From Halictus rubicundus (lineage: Eukaryota > Arthropoda > Insecta > Hymenoptera > Halictidae): DNA of 64,000 nt. This document shows positions 41,049 through 54,700 of the stretch, in pieces. The notes under the pieces were generated by a model. The model made no database searches. It was not told the DNA's origin and saw only the letters and a list, made by a program, of their open reading frames with translations. The stretch lies in contig NW_027488896.1 in assembly GCF_050948215.1 (NCBI RefSeq), positions 62,001 to 126,000 of the forward strand, read 5' to 3'. The translations under genes and the position numbers were made by a program. The first letter of the stretch is position 1; the number at the start of each line of letters is the position of its first letter.

Positions 41049-42701
41049 CTATCCCATCCTATCCTCTATTCCATCCTATCCTCCATCCTATCCTATCCTC
41101 TAGCCTATCCTATCCTCTATCCTATACAATCCTCTATCCTATCCTATCCTCTACCCTATCCTATCCTCTATCCTATCCCATCCTCTATCGTATCCTATCA
41201 TCTATCCTAACCTATCCTCTATCCTATCCTATCCCCTATCCCATCCTATCATCCATCTTATCCTATCCTCTATCCCATCCTATCGTCCATCCTTAGATAT
41301 CCACTATCATATCCTATCCTCTGTCCTATCCTATCCTCTGCCTTATCTTATCCTCTATCCAATCCTATCCACCATCCTATCCGATTCTCTATTGTATCCT
41401 ATCCTCTATCCAATCCTATCCTCTATCATATCCTATCCTCAATCCTATCCTATCCTCTATCTTATCGTATCATCTATCCCATCCTATCCTCCATCCTATC
41501 GTATCCTCCCTCCTATCCTATCCTCTATCCTATCCTATCCTCTATCTTATCGTATCCTCTATCCCATCCTGTCCTCCAACCCATCTTATCCTCCATCCTA
41601 TACTATCCTCTATCCTATCCTATCCTCTATCCGATCCTATCCCCTATCTTATCCTATCCTCTATCCCATCCTATCCTCCATCTTATCCTATCCTCTATCC
41701 CATCCTATCCTCCATCCTATCCTATCCTCTATCCAATCCTATCCTCTATCGTATCCTATCCTTTATCCTATCCTATCCTCTATCCTATTCTATCCTCTAT
41801 CGTATCCTATCCTCTATCGTATCCTACCATCTATCCTATCCTATCCCCTTTCCCATCCTATCCTCTATCCTATCCTATCCTCTATCCTATCCCATCCTCT
41901 ATCGTATCCTATCCTCTATCCTATCCTATTCCTCTATCCTATGCTATCCTCTATCCTATCCTATCCTCTATCCTATCCTATCCTCTATCTTATCCTATCC
42001 TTTATCCTATTCTATACTCTATCCTATCCTATCGTATCCTCTATCCTATCCTATTCTCTATCCTATCCTCTATCCTATTCTATCCTCTATCGTCTCCTGT
42101 CCTCTATCCTATAAAATCCCCTATCCTATCCTCTATCCGATCCTATCCTCTATCCTATCCTATCATCTATAATATCGTATCCTCTATCCTATAATATCAT
42201 CTATCCTATCCTGTCCTCTATCCTATTCTATACTCTATCCTATCCTATCCGCTATCCTACCCTATCCTCTATCGTATCCTATTCTCTATCCTATCCAATC
42301 CTATATCCTATACTCTATCCTATCCTATCCTCTATCCTATCCTATCAACAATCATACCCTATTCTCTATCGTATCCTATCCTGTATCCTATCCAATCCTG
42401 TATCCTATACTCTATCCTATCCTATCCTCTATCGTATCCTATCCTCGGTCCGATCCTACCCTGTATCCTATCCTACCCTCTATCCTATCCTATCCTCTAT
42501 CCTATCCTATCCTATCCTCCATCCTGTCCTATCCTATTCTCTATCCTATCCTCTATCCTATCCTATCCTCTATCCTATCCTATCCTCTATAATATCGTAT
42601 CCTCTATCCTATAATATCTTCTACCCTATCCTATCCTCTATTCTATCCAATCCTATATCCTATACTCCATCCTATCCTATCCTCTATCCTATCCTATCCT
42701 C
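41049..42701 (+). repeat. Type II long-unit 3' part
   Basis: It corresponds to about 29130-30464 followed by material like 28014-28340: CTCTAGCC near 41099, CTTAGATATCC near 41292 (CTTAGCTATCC elsewhere), CCAACCCATCTTATCC near 41574 and AACAATCATACCC near 42346. There are scattered substitutions from the 29-30 kb copy, for example CTCCCTCC for CTCACTCC near 41508 and CTATTCCTC for CTATTCTTC near 41927. Confidence 0.8.
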
Positions 42702-44172
42702 TAATCTATCCTATCCTCTATCTTATCCTATCCTCTATCCTATCCCATCCTCTATCCTATCCTATCCTATCCTCTATCCTGTCCTATTCTCTACCCTATC
42801 CTCTATCCTATCCTATCCTCTATCCTATCCTATCCTCTATCCTATCCTATCCCCTATCCTACCCTATCCTCTATCGTATCCTATCCTCTATCCTATCCAA
42901 TCCTATATCCTATCCTCAATCCTATCCTATCCTCCATCCTATCCTATTCTCTATTGTATCCTATCCTCTATCCAATCCTATCCTCTATCATATCCTATCC
43001 TCAATCCCTTCCTATCCTCTATCTTATCGTATCCTCTATCCCATCCTGTCCTCCAACCCATCTTATCCTCCATCCTATACTATCCTCTATCCTATCCTAT
43101 CCTCTATCTTATCCTACCCTCTTCCCCATCCTATCCTCTATAGTATCCTATCCTCTATCGCATCCTACCATATATCAGATACTATTCTCTCTCCTATCCC
43201 ATCCGCTGTCCAATCCTATCCTCTATCCTATCCTATCGTCTATCCTTTCCTATCCTCTATACTCTCCTCTATCGTATCCTATCCTCTATCGTATCCTACC
43301 ATCTATCCTATCCTATCCTCTATCCCATCCTATCCTCTATCCCATCCTATCCTCTATCCTATCCCATCCTCTATCCTATCCTATCCTCTATCATATCCTA
43401 TCCTCTATCCTATCCTATCCTCTATCTCATCCTATCCTCTATCCTATCCTATGCTCTTTCATATCCTATCCTCTATCCTATTCTATACTCTATCCTATCC
43501 TATCGTATCCTCTATCCTATCCTATTCTCTATCCTATCCTCTATCCTATTCTATCCTCTATCGTCTCCTGTCCTCTATCCTATAAAATCCCCTATCCTAT
43601 CCTCTATCCGATCCTATCCTCTATCCTATCCTATCATCTATAATATCGTATCCTCTATCCTATAATATCATCTATCCTATCCTGTCCTCTATCCTATTCT
43701 ATACTCTATCCTATCCTATCCGCTATCCTACCCTATCCTCTATCGTATCCTATTCTCTATCCTATCCAATCCTATATCCTATACTCTATCCTATCCTATC
43801 CTCTATCCTATCCTATCAACAATCATACCCTATTCTCTATCGTATCCTATCCTGTATCCTATCCAATCCTGTATCCTATACTCTATCCTATCCTATCCTC
43901 TATCGTATCCTATCCTCGGTCCGATCCTACCCTGTATCCTATCCTACCCTCTATCCTATCCTATCCTCTATCCTATCCTATCCTATCCTCCATCCTGTCC
44001 TATCCTATTCTCTATCCTATCCTCTATCCTATCCTATCCTCTATCCTATCCTATCCTCTATAATATCGTATCCTCTATCCTATAATATCTTCTACCCTAT
44101 CCTATCCTCTATTCTATCCAATCCTATATCCTATACTCCATCCTATCCTATCCTCTATCCTATCCTATCCTC
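42702..44172 (+). repeat. Type II short unit, 1471 bp, second locus
   Basis: TAATCTATCC at 42702 and 44173 are 1471 bp apart, the same step as 26870/28341. The internal join GCTCTTTCATATCC to TATTCTATACTC near 43480 is also the same. The two loci therefore share a deletion that arose once and was then copied, at offset 15832. Confidence 0.83.
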
Positions 44173-45135
44173 TAATCTATCCTATCCTCTATCTTATCCT
44201 ATCCTCTATCCTATCCCATCCTCTATCCTATCCTATCCTATCCTCTATCCTGTCCTATTCTCTACCCTATCCTCTATCCTATCCTATCCTCTATCCTATC
44301 CTATCCTCTATCCTATCCTATCCCCTATCCTACCCTATCCTCTATCGTATCCTATCCTCTATCCTATCCAATCCTATATCCTATCCTCAATCCTATCCTA
44401 TCCTCCATCCTATCCTATCCTCTATTGTATCCTATCCTCTATTGTATCCTATCCTCTATCCAATCCTATCCTCTATCATATCCTATCCTCAATCCCTTCC
44501 TATCCTCTATCTTATCGTATCCTCTATCCCATCCTGTCCTCCAACCCATCTTATCCTCCATCCTATACTATCCTCTATCCTATCCTATCCTCTATCTTAT
44601 CCTACCCTCTTCCCCATCCTATCCTCTATAGTATCCTATCCTCTATCGCATCCTACCATATATCAGATACTATTCTCTCTCCTATCCCATCCGCTGTCCA
44701 ATCCTATCCTCTATCCTATCCTATCGTCTATCCTTTCCTATCCTCTATACTCTCCTCTATCGTATCCTATCCTCTATCGTATCCTACCATCTATCCTATC
44801 CTATCCTCTATCCCATCCTATCCTCTATCCCATCCTATCCTCTATCCTATCCCATCCTCTATCCTATCCTATCCTCTATCATATCCTATCCTCTATCCTA
44901 TCCTATCCTCTATCTCATCCTATCCTCTATCCTATCCTATGCTCTTTCATATCCTATCCTCTATCCTATCCTATCCTCTATCTCATCCTATCCTCTATTC
45001 CATCCTATCCTCCATCCTATCCTATCCTCTAGCCTATCCTATCCTCTATCCTATACAATCGTCTATCCTATCCTATCCTCTACCCTATCCTATCCTCTAT
45101 CCTATCCCATCCTCTATCGTATCCTATCATCTATC
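44173..45135 (+). repeat. Type II unit, truncated at a switch to type I
   Basis: It follows 28341 onward with one extra 17-bp unit (CTATTGTATCC duplicated at about 44422-44441), through ATATCAGATACTATTC near 44660 and CTCTAGCC near 45030. After CATCTATCCTAACC (about 45135) it leaves type II and enters type I at a point equivalent to about 30970. Confidence 0.78.
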
Positions 45136-48100
45136 CTAACCTATCCTCTATCCTACCCTATCCTCTATCGTATCCTATCCTCTATCCTATCCAATCCTAT
45201 ATCCTATACTCTATCCTAACCTATCCTCTATCCTATCCTATCCTCTATGCTATCCTATCCTCTATAATATCGTATCCTCTATCCTATAATATCTTGTACC
45301 CTATCCTATTCTCTATCCTATCCTATCCTCTATCGTATCCTATCCTCTATCCTATCCTATCCTCTATCCTATCCTATCCTCTATAATATCGTATCCTCTA
45401 TCCTATAATATCCTCTATCCTATCCTGTCCTCTATCCTATTCTATACTCTATCCTATCCTATCCGCTATCCTACCCTATCCTCTATCGTATCCTATCCTC
45501 TATCCTATCCAATCCTATATCCTATACTCTATCCTATCCTATCCTCTATCCTATCCTATCCTCTATCGTATCCTATCCGATCCTCAATCCTATCCTCGGT
45601 CCGATCCTATCCTGTATCCTATCTTATCCTCTATCCTATCCTATCCTATCCTCTATCCTGTCCTATCCTATTCTCTATCCTATCCTCTATCCTATCCTAT
45701 CCTCTATCCTATCCTATCCTCTATCCTATCCTACCCTCTAACCTATCCTATCCTCTATCCTATCCTATCCGCTATCCTACCCTATCCTCTGTCGTATCCC
45801 ATACTCTATCCTATCCAATCCTATATCCTATACTCCATCCTATCCTATCCTCTATCCTATCCTATCCTCTATCCTATCATATCCTCTATCTTATCCTATC
45901 CTCTATCCTATTCTATACTCTATCCTCTCCTATCGTATCCTCTATCCTATCCTATTCTCCATCCTATCCTCTATCCTACTCTATCCTCTATCGTCTCCTG
46001 TCCTCTATCCTATCCAATCCCCTATCCTATCCTCTATCCGATCCTATTCTCTATCCCTTCCTCTATCCTATTCTATCCTCTATCGTCTCCTGTCCTCTAT
46101 CCTATCCTATCCTATATCCTATCCTATCCTCTATCCTATCCTATCCTCTATCCTATCCAATCCCCTATCCTATCCTCTATCCGATCCTATCCTCTATCCT
46201 ATCCTATCCTCTATCCTATCCTATCCCCTATCCTACCCTATCCTCTATCGTATCCTATCCTCTATCCTATCCAATCCTATATCCTATACTCTATCCTATC
46301 CTATCCTCTATCCTATCCTATCCTCTGTCCTATCCTATCCTCTATCCTATCCTATCCTCTATAATATCGTATCCTCTATCCTATAATATCTCCTACCCTA
46401 TCCTATTCTCTATCCTATCCTATCCTCTATTCTATCCTATCCTCTATCCTATCCTATCCTCTATCCTATCCTATCCGCTATCCTACCCTATCCTCTTTCG
46501 TATCCTATACTCTATCCTATCCAATCCTATATCCTATCCTCTATCCGATCCCATCCTCTATCCTATCCTATCCTGTATCCTATCATATCCTCTATCCTAT
46601 CCTATTCTCTATCCTATCCTCTATCCTACCCTATCCTCTATCCTATCTTATCCTCTATCCTATCCTGTCGTCTATTCTATTCTATCCTCTATCTTATCCT
46701 ATCCTCTAACCTACCCTATCCTCTATCGTATCCTATCCTCTATCCTATCCAATCCTATATCCTATACTCTATCCTATCCTATCCTCTATCCTATCCTATC
46801 CCCTATAATATCGTATCCTCTACCCTATAATATCATCTACCCTATCGTATTCTCTATCCTATCCTATCCTCTATCCTATCCTATCCTCTATCGTCTCCTA
46901 TCGTCTATCGTATCCAATCCCCTATCCTATCCTCTATCCTGTCCTATTCTCTATCGTATCCTATCCTGCATCCTATCCAATCCTGTATCCTATACTCTAT
47001 CCTATCCTATCCTCTATCGTATCCTATCCTCGGTCCGATCCTATCCTGTATCCTATCCTACCCTCTATCCTATCCTATCCTCTATCCTATCCTATCCTAT
47101 CCTCCATCCTGTCCTATCCTATTTTCTATCCTATCCTCTATCCTATCCTATCCTCTATCCTATCCTATCCTCTATCCTATCCTATCCTCTATCCTATCCT
47201 ATCCTCTATCCTATCCTATCCTCTATCCTATCCTATCCTCTATCCTATCCTATCCTCTATCCTATCCTATCCTCTATCCTATCCTATCCTCTAACCTATC
47301 CTATCCTCTATCCTATCCTATCCTCTATCCTATCCTATCCTCTATCCTATCCTATCCTATCCTCTATCCTATCCTATTCTCTATCCTATCCTATCCTCTA
47401 TCCTATCCTATTCTCTATCCTATCCTATCCTGTATCCTATCCTATACTCTATCCTATCCTATCCTCTATCCTATCCCATCCTCTATCATATCCTATTCTA
47501 TCCTCTATCCTATCCAATCCTATATCCTATTCTCCATCCTATCCTATCCTCTATCGTATCCTATCCTCTATCCTATTCTCTATCCTATCCTATCCTCTAT
47601 CCTATCCTATCCTCTATCATATCCTATCCTCTATCCTATCCTATCCTCTATCCTATCCTATCCTCTATCCTATCCTATCCTCTATCCTATCCAATCCTAT
47701 ATCCTATCCTCTATCATATCCTATCCTCTATCCTATCCTATCCTCTATCGTATCCTATTATCTATCCTATCCAATCCTATATCGTATCCTCTATCCTATC
47801 CTATCCTCTTTCCTATCCTATCCTCTATCCTATCCTATCCTCTATCCTATCCTATCCTCTATCCTAACCTATCGTCTATCCTATCCTATTCTCTATCCTA
47901 TCCTATCCTATCCTCTATCCTATCCAATCCTATATCCTATTCTCTATCCTATCCTATCCTCTATCGTATCCTATCCTCTATCCTATCCAATCCTATATCG
48001 TATCCTCTATTCTATCCTATCCTGTATCCTATCCTATTCTCTATCGTATCCTATCCTGTATCCTATCCTATCCACTATCCTATCCTATCCTCTATCATAT

Positions 48101-51100
48101 CCTATTCTCTATCCTATCCTATCCTCTATCCTATCCTATCCTCTATCCTATTCTATCCTCTATCCTATTCTCTATCCTATACTATCCCCTATCGTATCCT
48201 ATCCTCTATCCTATCCAATCCTATATCGTATCCTCTATTCTATCCTATCCTGTATCCTATCCTATCCTCTATCCTATCCTATTCTCTATCCTATCATATC
48301 CTCTATCGTATCCTATCCTCTATCTTATCCTCTATCCTATCCTATCCTCTATCCTATCCTATCCTCTATCCTATCCTATCCTCTATCCTATCCTATCCTC
48401 TATCCTATCCTTATCCTCTATCGTATCCTATCCTCTATCCTGTCCTATCCTCTATCCTATCCTATCCCCTATCCTATCCTATCCTCTATCCTATTCTATC
48501 CTCTATCCTATCCAATCCTATATCCTATTCTCTACCCTATCCTATCCTCTATCGTATCCTATCCTCTATCCTATACTCTACCCTATCCAATCCTCTATCC
48601 TATCCTATCCTATCCTCTATCCTATCCTATTCTCTATCCTATCCTATCCTCTATCCTATCCTATTCTCTATCCTATCCTATCCTGTATCCTATCCTATCC
48701 TCTATCATATCCTATCCTCTATCCTATCCTATCCTCTATCCTATCCTATCCTCTATCCTATCCTATCCTCTATCCTATCCAATCCTATATCCTATCCTCT
48801 ATCATATCCTATCCTCTATCCTATCCTATCCTCTATCGTATCCTATTATCTATCCTATCCAATCCTACATCGTATCCTCTATCCTATCCTATCCTCTTTC
48901 CTATCCTATCCTCTATCCTATCCTATCCTCTATCCTATCCTATCCTCTATCCTAACCTATCGTCTATCCTATCCTATTCTCTATCCTATCCTATCCTCTA
49001 TCCTACCCTATCCTCTATCCTATCCTATCCTCTATCCTATCCAATCCTATATCCTATTCTCTATCCTATCCTATCCTCTATCGTATCCTATCCTCTATCC
49101 TATCCTCTATCCTATCCTATCTTCTATCCTATCCTATCCTCTATCATATCCTATCCTCAATCCTATCCTATCCTCTATCCTATTCTATCCTCTATCCTAT
49201 CCAATCCTATATCCTATTCTCTATCCTATCCTATCCTCTATCGTATCCTATCCTCTATCCTATCCAATCCTATATCGTATCCTCTATTCTATCCTATCCT
49301 GTATCCTATCCTATTCTCTATCGTATCCTATCCTGTATCCTATCCTATCCACTATCCTATCCTATCCTCTATCATATCCTATCCTCTATCCTATCCTATC
49401 TTCTATCCTATCCTATCCTCTATCCTATTCTATCCTCTATCCTATTCTCTATCCTATACTATCCCCTATCGTATCCTATCCTCTATCCTATCCAATCCTA
49501 TATCGTATCCTCTATTCTATCCTATCCTGTATCCTATCCTATCCTCTATCCTATCCTATCCTCTATCCTATCCTATCCTCTATCATATCCTATCCTCTAT
49601 CCTATCCTATTCTCTATCATATTCTATCCTCTATCCTATCCAATCCTATATCCTATTCTCTATCCTATCCTATCCTCTATCGTATCCTATCCTCTATCTT
49701 ATCCTCTATCCTATCCTATCCTCTATCCTATCCTATCCTCTATCCTATCCTATCCTCTATCCCATCCTATCCTCTATCCTATCCTTATCCTCTATCGTAT
49801 CCTATCCTCTATCCTGTCCTATCCTCTATCCTATCCTATCCCCTATCCTATCCTATCCTCTATCCTATTCTATCCTCTATCCTATCCAATCCTATATCCT
49901 ATTCTCTACCCTATCCTATCCTCTATCGTATCCTATCCTCTATCCTATACTCTACCCTATCCAATCCTCTATCCTATCCTATCCTCTATCATATCCTATC
50001 CTCTATCCTATCCTATCCTCTATCCTATTCTATCCTCTATCCTATCCAATCCTATATCCTATTCTCTATCCTATCCTATCCTCTATCGTATCCTATCCTC
50101 TATCCTATCCTATCGTTTATCCTATCCTATCCTCTATCATATCCTATCCTCTATCCTATCCTATCCTCTATCCTATCCTATCCTCTATCCTATCCTATCC
50201 TCTATCCTATCCTATCCTCTATCCTATCCTATCCTCTATCCTATCCTCTATCCTATCCTATCCACTATCCTATCCTATCCTCCATCATATCCTATCCTCT
50301 ATCCTATCCTATCCTCTATCCTATCGTATCCTCTATCCTATCCAATCCTATATCCTATCCTCTATCATATCCTATCCTCTATCGTATCCTATCCTTTATC
50401 CTATCCTCTATCCTATCCTATTCTCTATCCTATCCTATCCTCTATCGTATCCTATCCTCTATCTTATCCTCTATCCTATCCTATCCTCTATCCTATCCTA
50501 TCCTCTATCCTATCCTATCCTGTATCATATCCTATCATCTATCCTACCCTATCCTCTATCCTACCCTATCCTCTATCCTATCCTATCCTCTATCCTATCC
50601 AATCCTATATCCTATCATCTATCATATCCTATCCTCTATCCTATCCTATCCTCTATCGTATCCTATCCTCTATCCTATCCAATCCTATATCGTATCCTCT
50701 ATCCTATCCTATCCTCTTTCCTATCCTATCCTCTATCCTATCCTATCCTCTATCCTATCCTATTCTCTATCCTATCCTATCCTCTATCCTATCCTATCCT
50801 CTATCCTATCCTATTCTCTATCCTATCCTATCCTGTATCCTATCCTATCCTCTATCCTATCCTATCCTCTATCCTATCCTATCCTCTATCCTATCCTATT
50901 CTCTATTCTATCCTATCCTCTACCCCATCCTATCCTCTATCCTATCCTATCCTCTATCCTATCCTATCCTCTATCGTATTCTATCCTCTATCCTATCCTA
51001 TCCTCTATCCTATCCTATCCTCTATCCTATCCTACCCTCTATCATATCCTATCCTCTATCCTATCCTATCCTCTATCCTATCCTTTATTCTATCCAATCC

Positions 51101-51789
51101 TATATCCTGTCCTCTATCATATCCTATCCTCTATTCTATCCAATCCTATATCCTATCCTCTATCATATCCTATCCTCTATCCTATCCTATCCTCTATCCT
51201 ATCCTATTCTCTATCCTATCCTATCCTCTATCCTATCCTATCCTCTATCCTATCCTATCCTCTATCCTATCCTATTCTCTATCCTATCCTATCCTCTATC
51301 CTATCCTATCCTCTATCCTATCCTATCCTCTATCCTATCCTATACTCTATCCTATCCTATCCTCTATCCTATCCTATCCGCTATCCTAACCTGTTCTCTA
51401 TCCTATCCTATCCTCTATCCTATCCTATCCTCTATCCTATCCTATCCTCTATCCTATCCTATTCTCTATCCTATCCTATCCTCTATCCTATCCTATTCTC
51501 TATCCTATCCTATCCTGTATCCTATCCTATACTCTATCCTATCCTATCCTCTATCCTATCCCATCCTCTATCATATCCTATCCTATTCTCTATCCTATTC
51601 TATCCTTTATCCTATCCAATCCTATATCCTATTCTCCATCCTATCCTATCCTCTATCGTATCCTATCCTCTATCCTATTCTCTATCCTATCCTATCCTCT
51701 ATCCTATCCTATCCTCTATCATATCCTATTCTCTATCCTATCCTATCCTGTATCCTATCCTATACTCTATCCTATCCTATCCTCTATCC
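45136..51789 (+). repeat. Type I higher-order segment, copy 5
   Basis: It starts at offset 14180 from copy 4 (TAACC 31037/45217) and continues at 13850 after losing 330 bp between two CCGCTATCC copies (TCGGTCC 31746/45596, TCGTCTCC 32233/46083). The T6 landmark is lost by a short deletion near 47490. CCTTATCC lies at 48409 and 49783 (1374 bp apart). TAACCTGTTC is near 51387, followed by the TATTCTCC block. It ends at a junction of about 51765-51800. Confidence 0.78.
48409..49782 (+). repeat. 1374-bp CCTTATCC unit at the third locus
   Basis: It runs from CCTTATCC at 48409 to 49783. TATTATC of the other copies is TATTCTC here near 48662, and CTACATCG replaces CTATATCG near 48865. The overall step is still exactly 1374 bp, although at least one stretch (near 47.9-48.1 kb, just upstream) has been rearranged. 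Confidence 0.72.
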
Positions 51790-54700
51790 TATCCTATCCT
51801 CTATCCTATCCTATCCTCTATCCTATCATATCCTCTATCTTATCCTATCCTCTATCCTATTCTATACTCTATCCTCTCCTATCGTATCCTCTATCCTATC
51901 CTATTCCCCATCCTATCCTCTATCCTACTCTATCCTCTATCGTCTCCTGTCCTCTATCCTATCCAATCCCCTATCCTATCCTCTATCCGATCCTATTCTC
52001 TATCCCTTCCTCTATCCTATTCTATCCTCTATCGTCTCCTGTCCTCTATCCTATCCTATCCTATATCCTATCCTATCCTCTATCCTATCCTATCCTCTAT
52101 CCTATCCAATCCCCTATCCTATCCTCTATCCGATCCTATCCTCTATCCTATCCTATCCTCTATCCTATCCTATCCCCTATCCTACCCTATCGTCTATCGT
52201 ATCCTATCCTCTATCCTATCCAATCCTATATCCTATACTCTATCCTATCCTATCCTCTATCCTATCCTATCCTCTGTCCTATCCTATCCTCTATCCTATC
52301 CTATCCTCTATAATATCGTATCCTCTATCCTATAATATCTCCTACCCTATCCTATTCTCTATCCTATCCTATCCTCTATTCTATCCTATCCTCTATCCTA
52401 TCCTATCCTCTATCCTATCCTATCCGCTATCCTACCCTATCCTCTTTCGTATCCTATACTCTATCCTATCCAATCCTATATCCTATCCTCTATCCGATCC
52501 CATCCTCTATCCTATCCTATCCTGTATCCTATCATATCCTCTATCCTATCCTATTCTCTATCCTATCCTCTATCCTACCCTATCCTCTATCCTATCTTAT
52601 CCTCTATCCTATCCTGTCGTCTATTCTATTCTATCCTCTATCTTATCCTATCCTCTAACCTACCCTATCCTCTATCGTATCCTATCCTCTATCCTATCCA
52701 ATCCTATATCCTATACTCTATCCTATCCTATCCTCTATCCTATCCTATCCCCTATAATATCGTATCCTCTACCCTATAATATCATCTACCCTATCGTATT
52801 CTCTATCCTATCCTATCCTCTATCCTATCCTATCCTCTATCGTCTCCTATCGTCTATCGTATCCAATCCCCTATCCTATCCTCTATCCTGTCCTATTCTC
52901 TATCGTATCCTATCCTGCATCCTATCCAATCCTGTATCCTATACTCTATCCTATCCTATCCTCTATCGTATCCTATCCTCGGTCCGATCCTATCCTGTAT
53001 CCTATCCTACCCTCTATCCTATCCTATCCTCTATCCTATCCTATCCTATCCTCCATCCTGTCCTATCCTATTCTCTATCCTATCCTCTATCCTATCCTAT
53101 CCTCTATCCTATCCTATCCTCTATCCTATCCTATCCTCTATCCTATCCTATCCTCTATCCTATCCTATCCTCTATCCTATCCTATCCTCTATCCTATCCT
53201 ATCCTCTAACCTATCCTATCCTCTATCCTATCCTATCCTCTATCCTATCCTATCCTCTATCCTATCCTATCCTATCCTCTATCCTATCCTATTCTCTATC
53301 CTATCCTATCCTCTATCCTATCCTATTCTCTATCCTATCCTATCCTGTATCCTATCCTATACTCTATCCTATCCTATCCTCTATCCTATCCCATCCTCTA
53401 TCATATCCTATTCTATCCTCTATCCTATCCAATCCTATATCCTATTCTCCATCCTATCCTATCCTCTATCGTATCCTATCCTCTATCCTATTCTCTATCC
53501 TATCCTATCCTCTATCCTATCCTATCCTCTATCATATCCTATCCTCTATCCTATCCTATCCTCTATCCTATCCTATCCTCTATCCTATCCTATCCTCTAT
53601 CCTATCCAATCCTATATCCTATCCTCTATCATATCCTATCCTCTATCCTATCCTATCCTCTATCGTATCCTATTATCTATCCTATCCAATCCTATATCGT
53701 ATCCTCTATCCTATCCTATCCTCTTTCCTATCCTATCCTCTATCCTATCCTATCCTCTATCCTATCCTATCCTCTATCCTAACCTATCGTCTATCCTATC
53801 CTATTCTCTATCCTATCCTATCCTATCCTCTATCCTATCCAATCCTATATCCTATTCTCTATCCTATCCTATCCTCTATCGTATCCTATCCTCTATCCTA
53901 TCCAATCCTATATCGTATCCTCTATTCTATCCTATCCTGTATCCTATCCTATTCTCTATCGTATCCTATCCTGTATCCTATCCTATCCACTATCCTATCC
54001 TATCCTCTATCATATCCTATTCTCTATCCTATCCTATCCTCTATCCTATCCTATCCTCTATCCTATTCTATCCTCTATCCTATTCTCTATCCTATACTAT
54101 CCCCTATCGTATCCTATCCTCTATCCTATCCAATCCTATATCGTATCCTCTATTCTATCCTATCCTGTATCCTATCCTATCCTCTATCCTATCCTATTCT
54201 CTATCCTATCCTATCCTCTATCGTATCCTATCCTCTATCTTATCCTCTATCCTATCCTATCCTCTATCCTATCCTATCCTCTATCCTATCCTATCCTCTA
54301 TCCTATCCTTATCCTCTATCGTATCCTATCCTCTATCCTGTCCTATCCTCTATCCTATCCTATCCCCTATCCTATCCTATCCTCTATCCTATTCTATCCT
54401 CTATCCTATCCAATCCTATATCCTATTCTCTACCCTATCCTATCCTCTATCGTATCCTATCCTCTATCCTATACTCTACCCTATCCAATCCTCTATCCTA
54501 TCCTATCCTATCCTCTATCCTATCCTATTCTCTATCCTATCCTATCCTCTATCCTATCCTATTCTCTATCCTATCCTATCCTGTATCCTATCCTATCCTC
54601 TATCATATCCTATCCTCTATCCTATCCTATCCTCTATCCTATCCTATCCTCTATCCTATCCTATCCTCTATCCTATCCAATCCTATATCCTATCCTCTAT

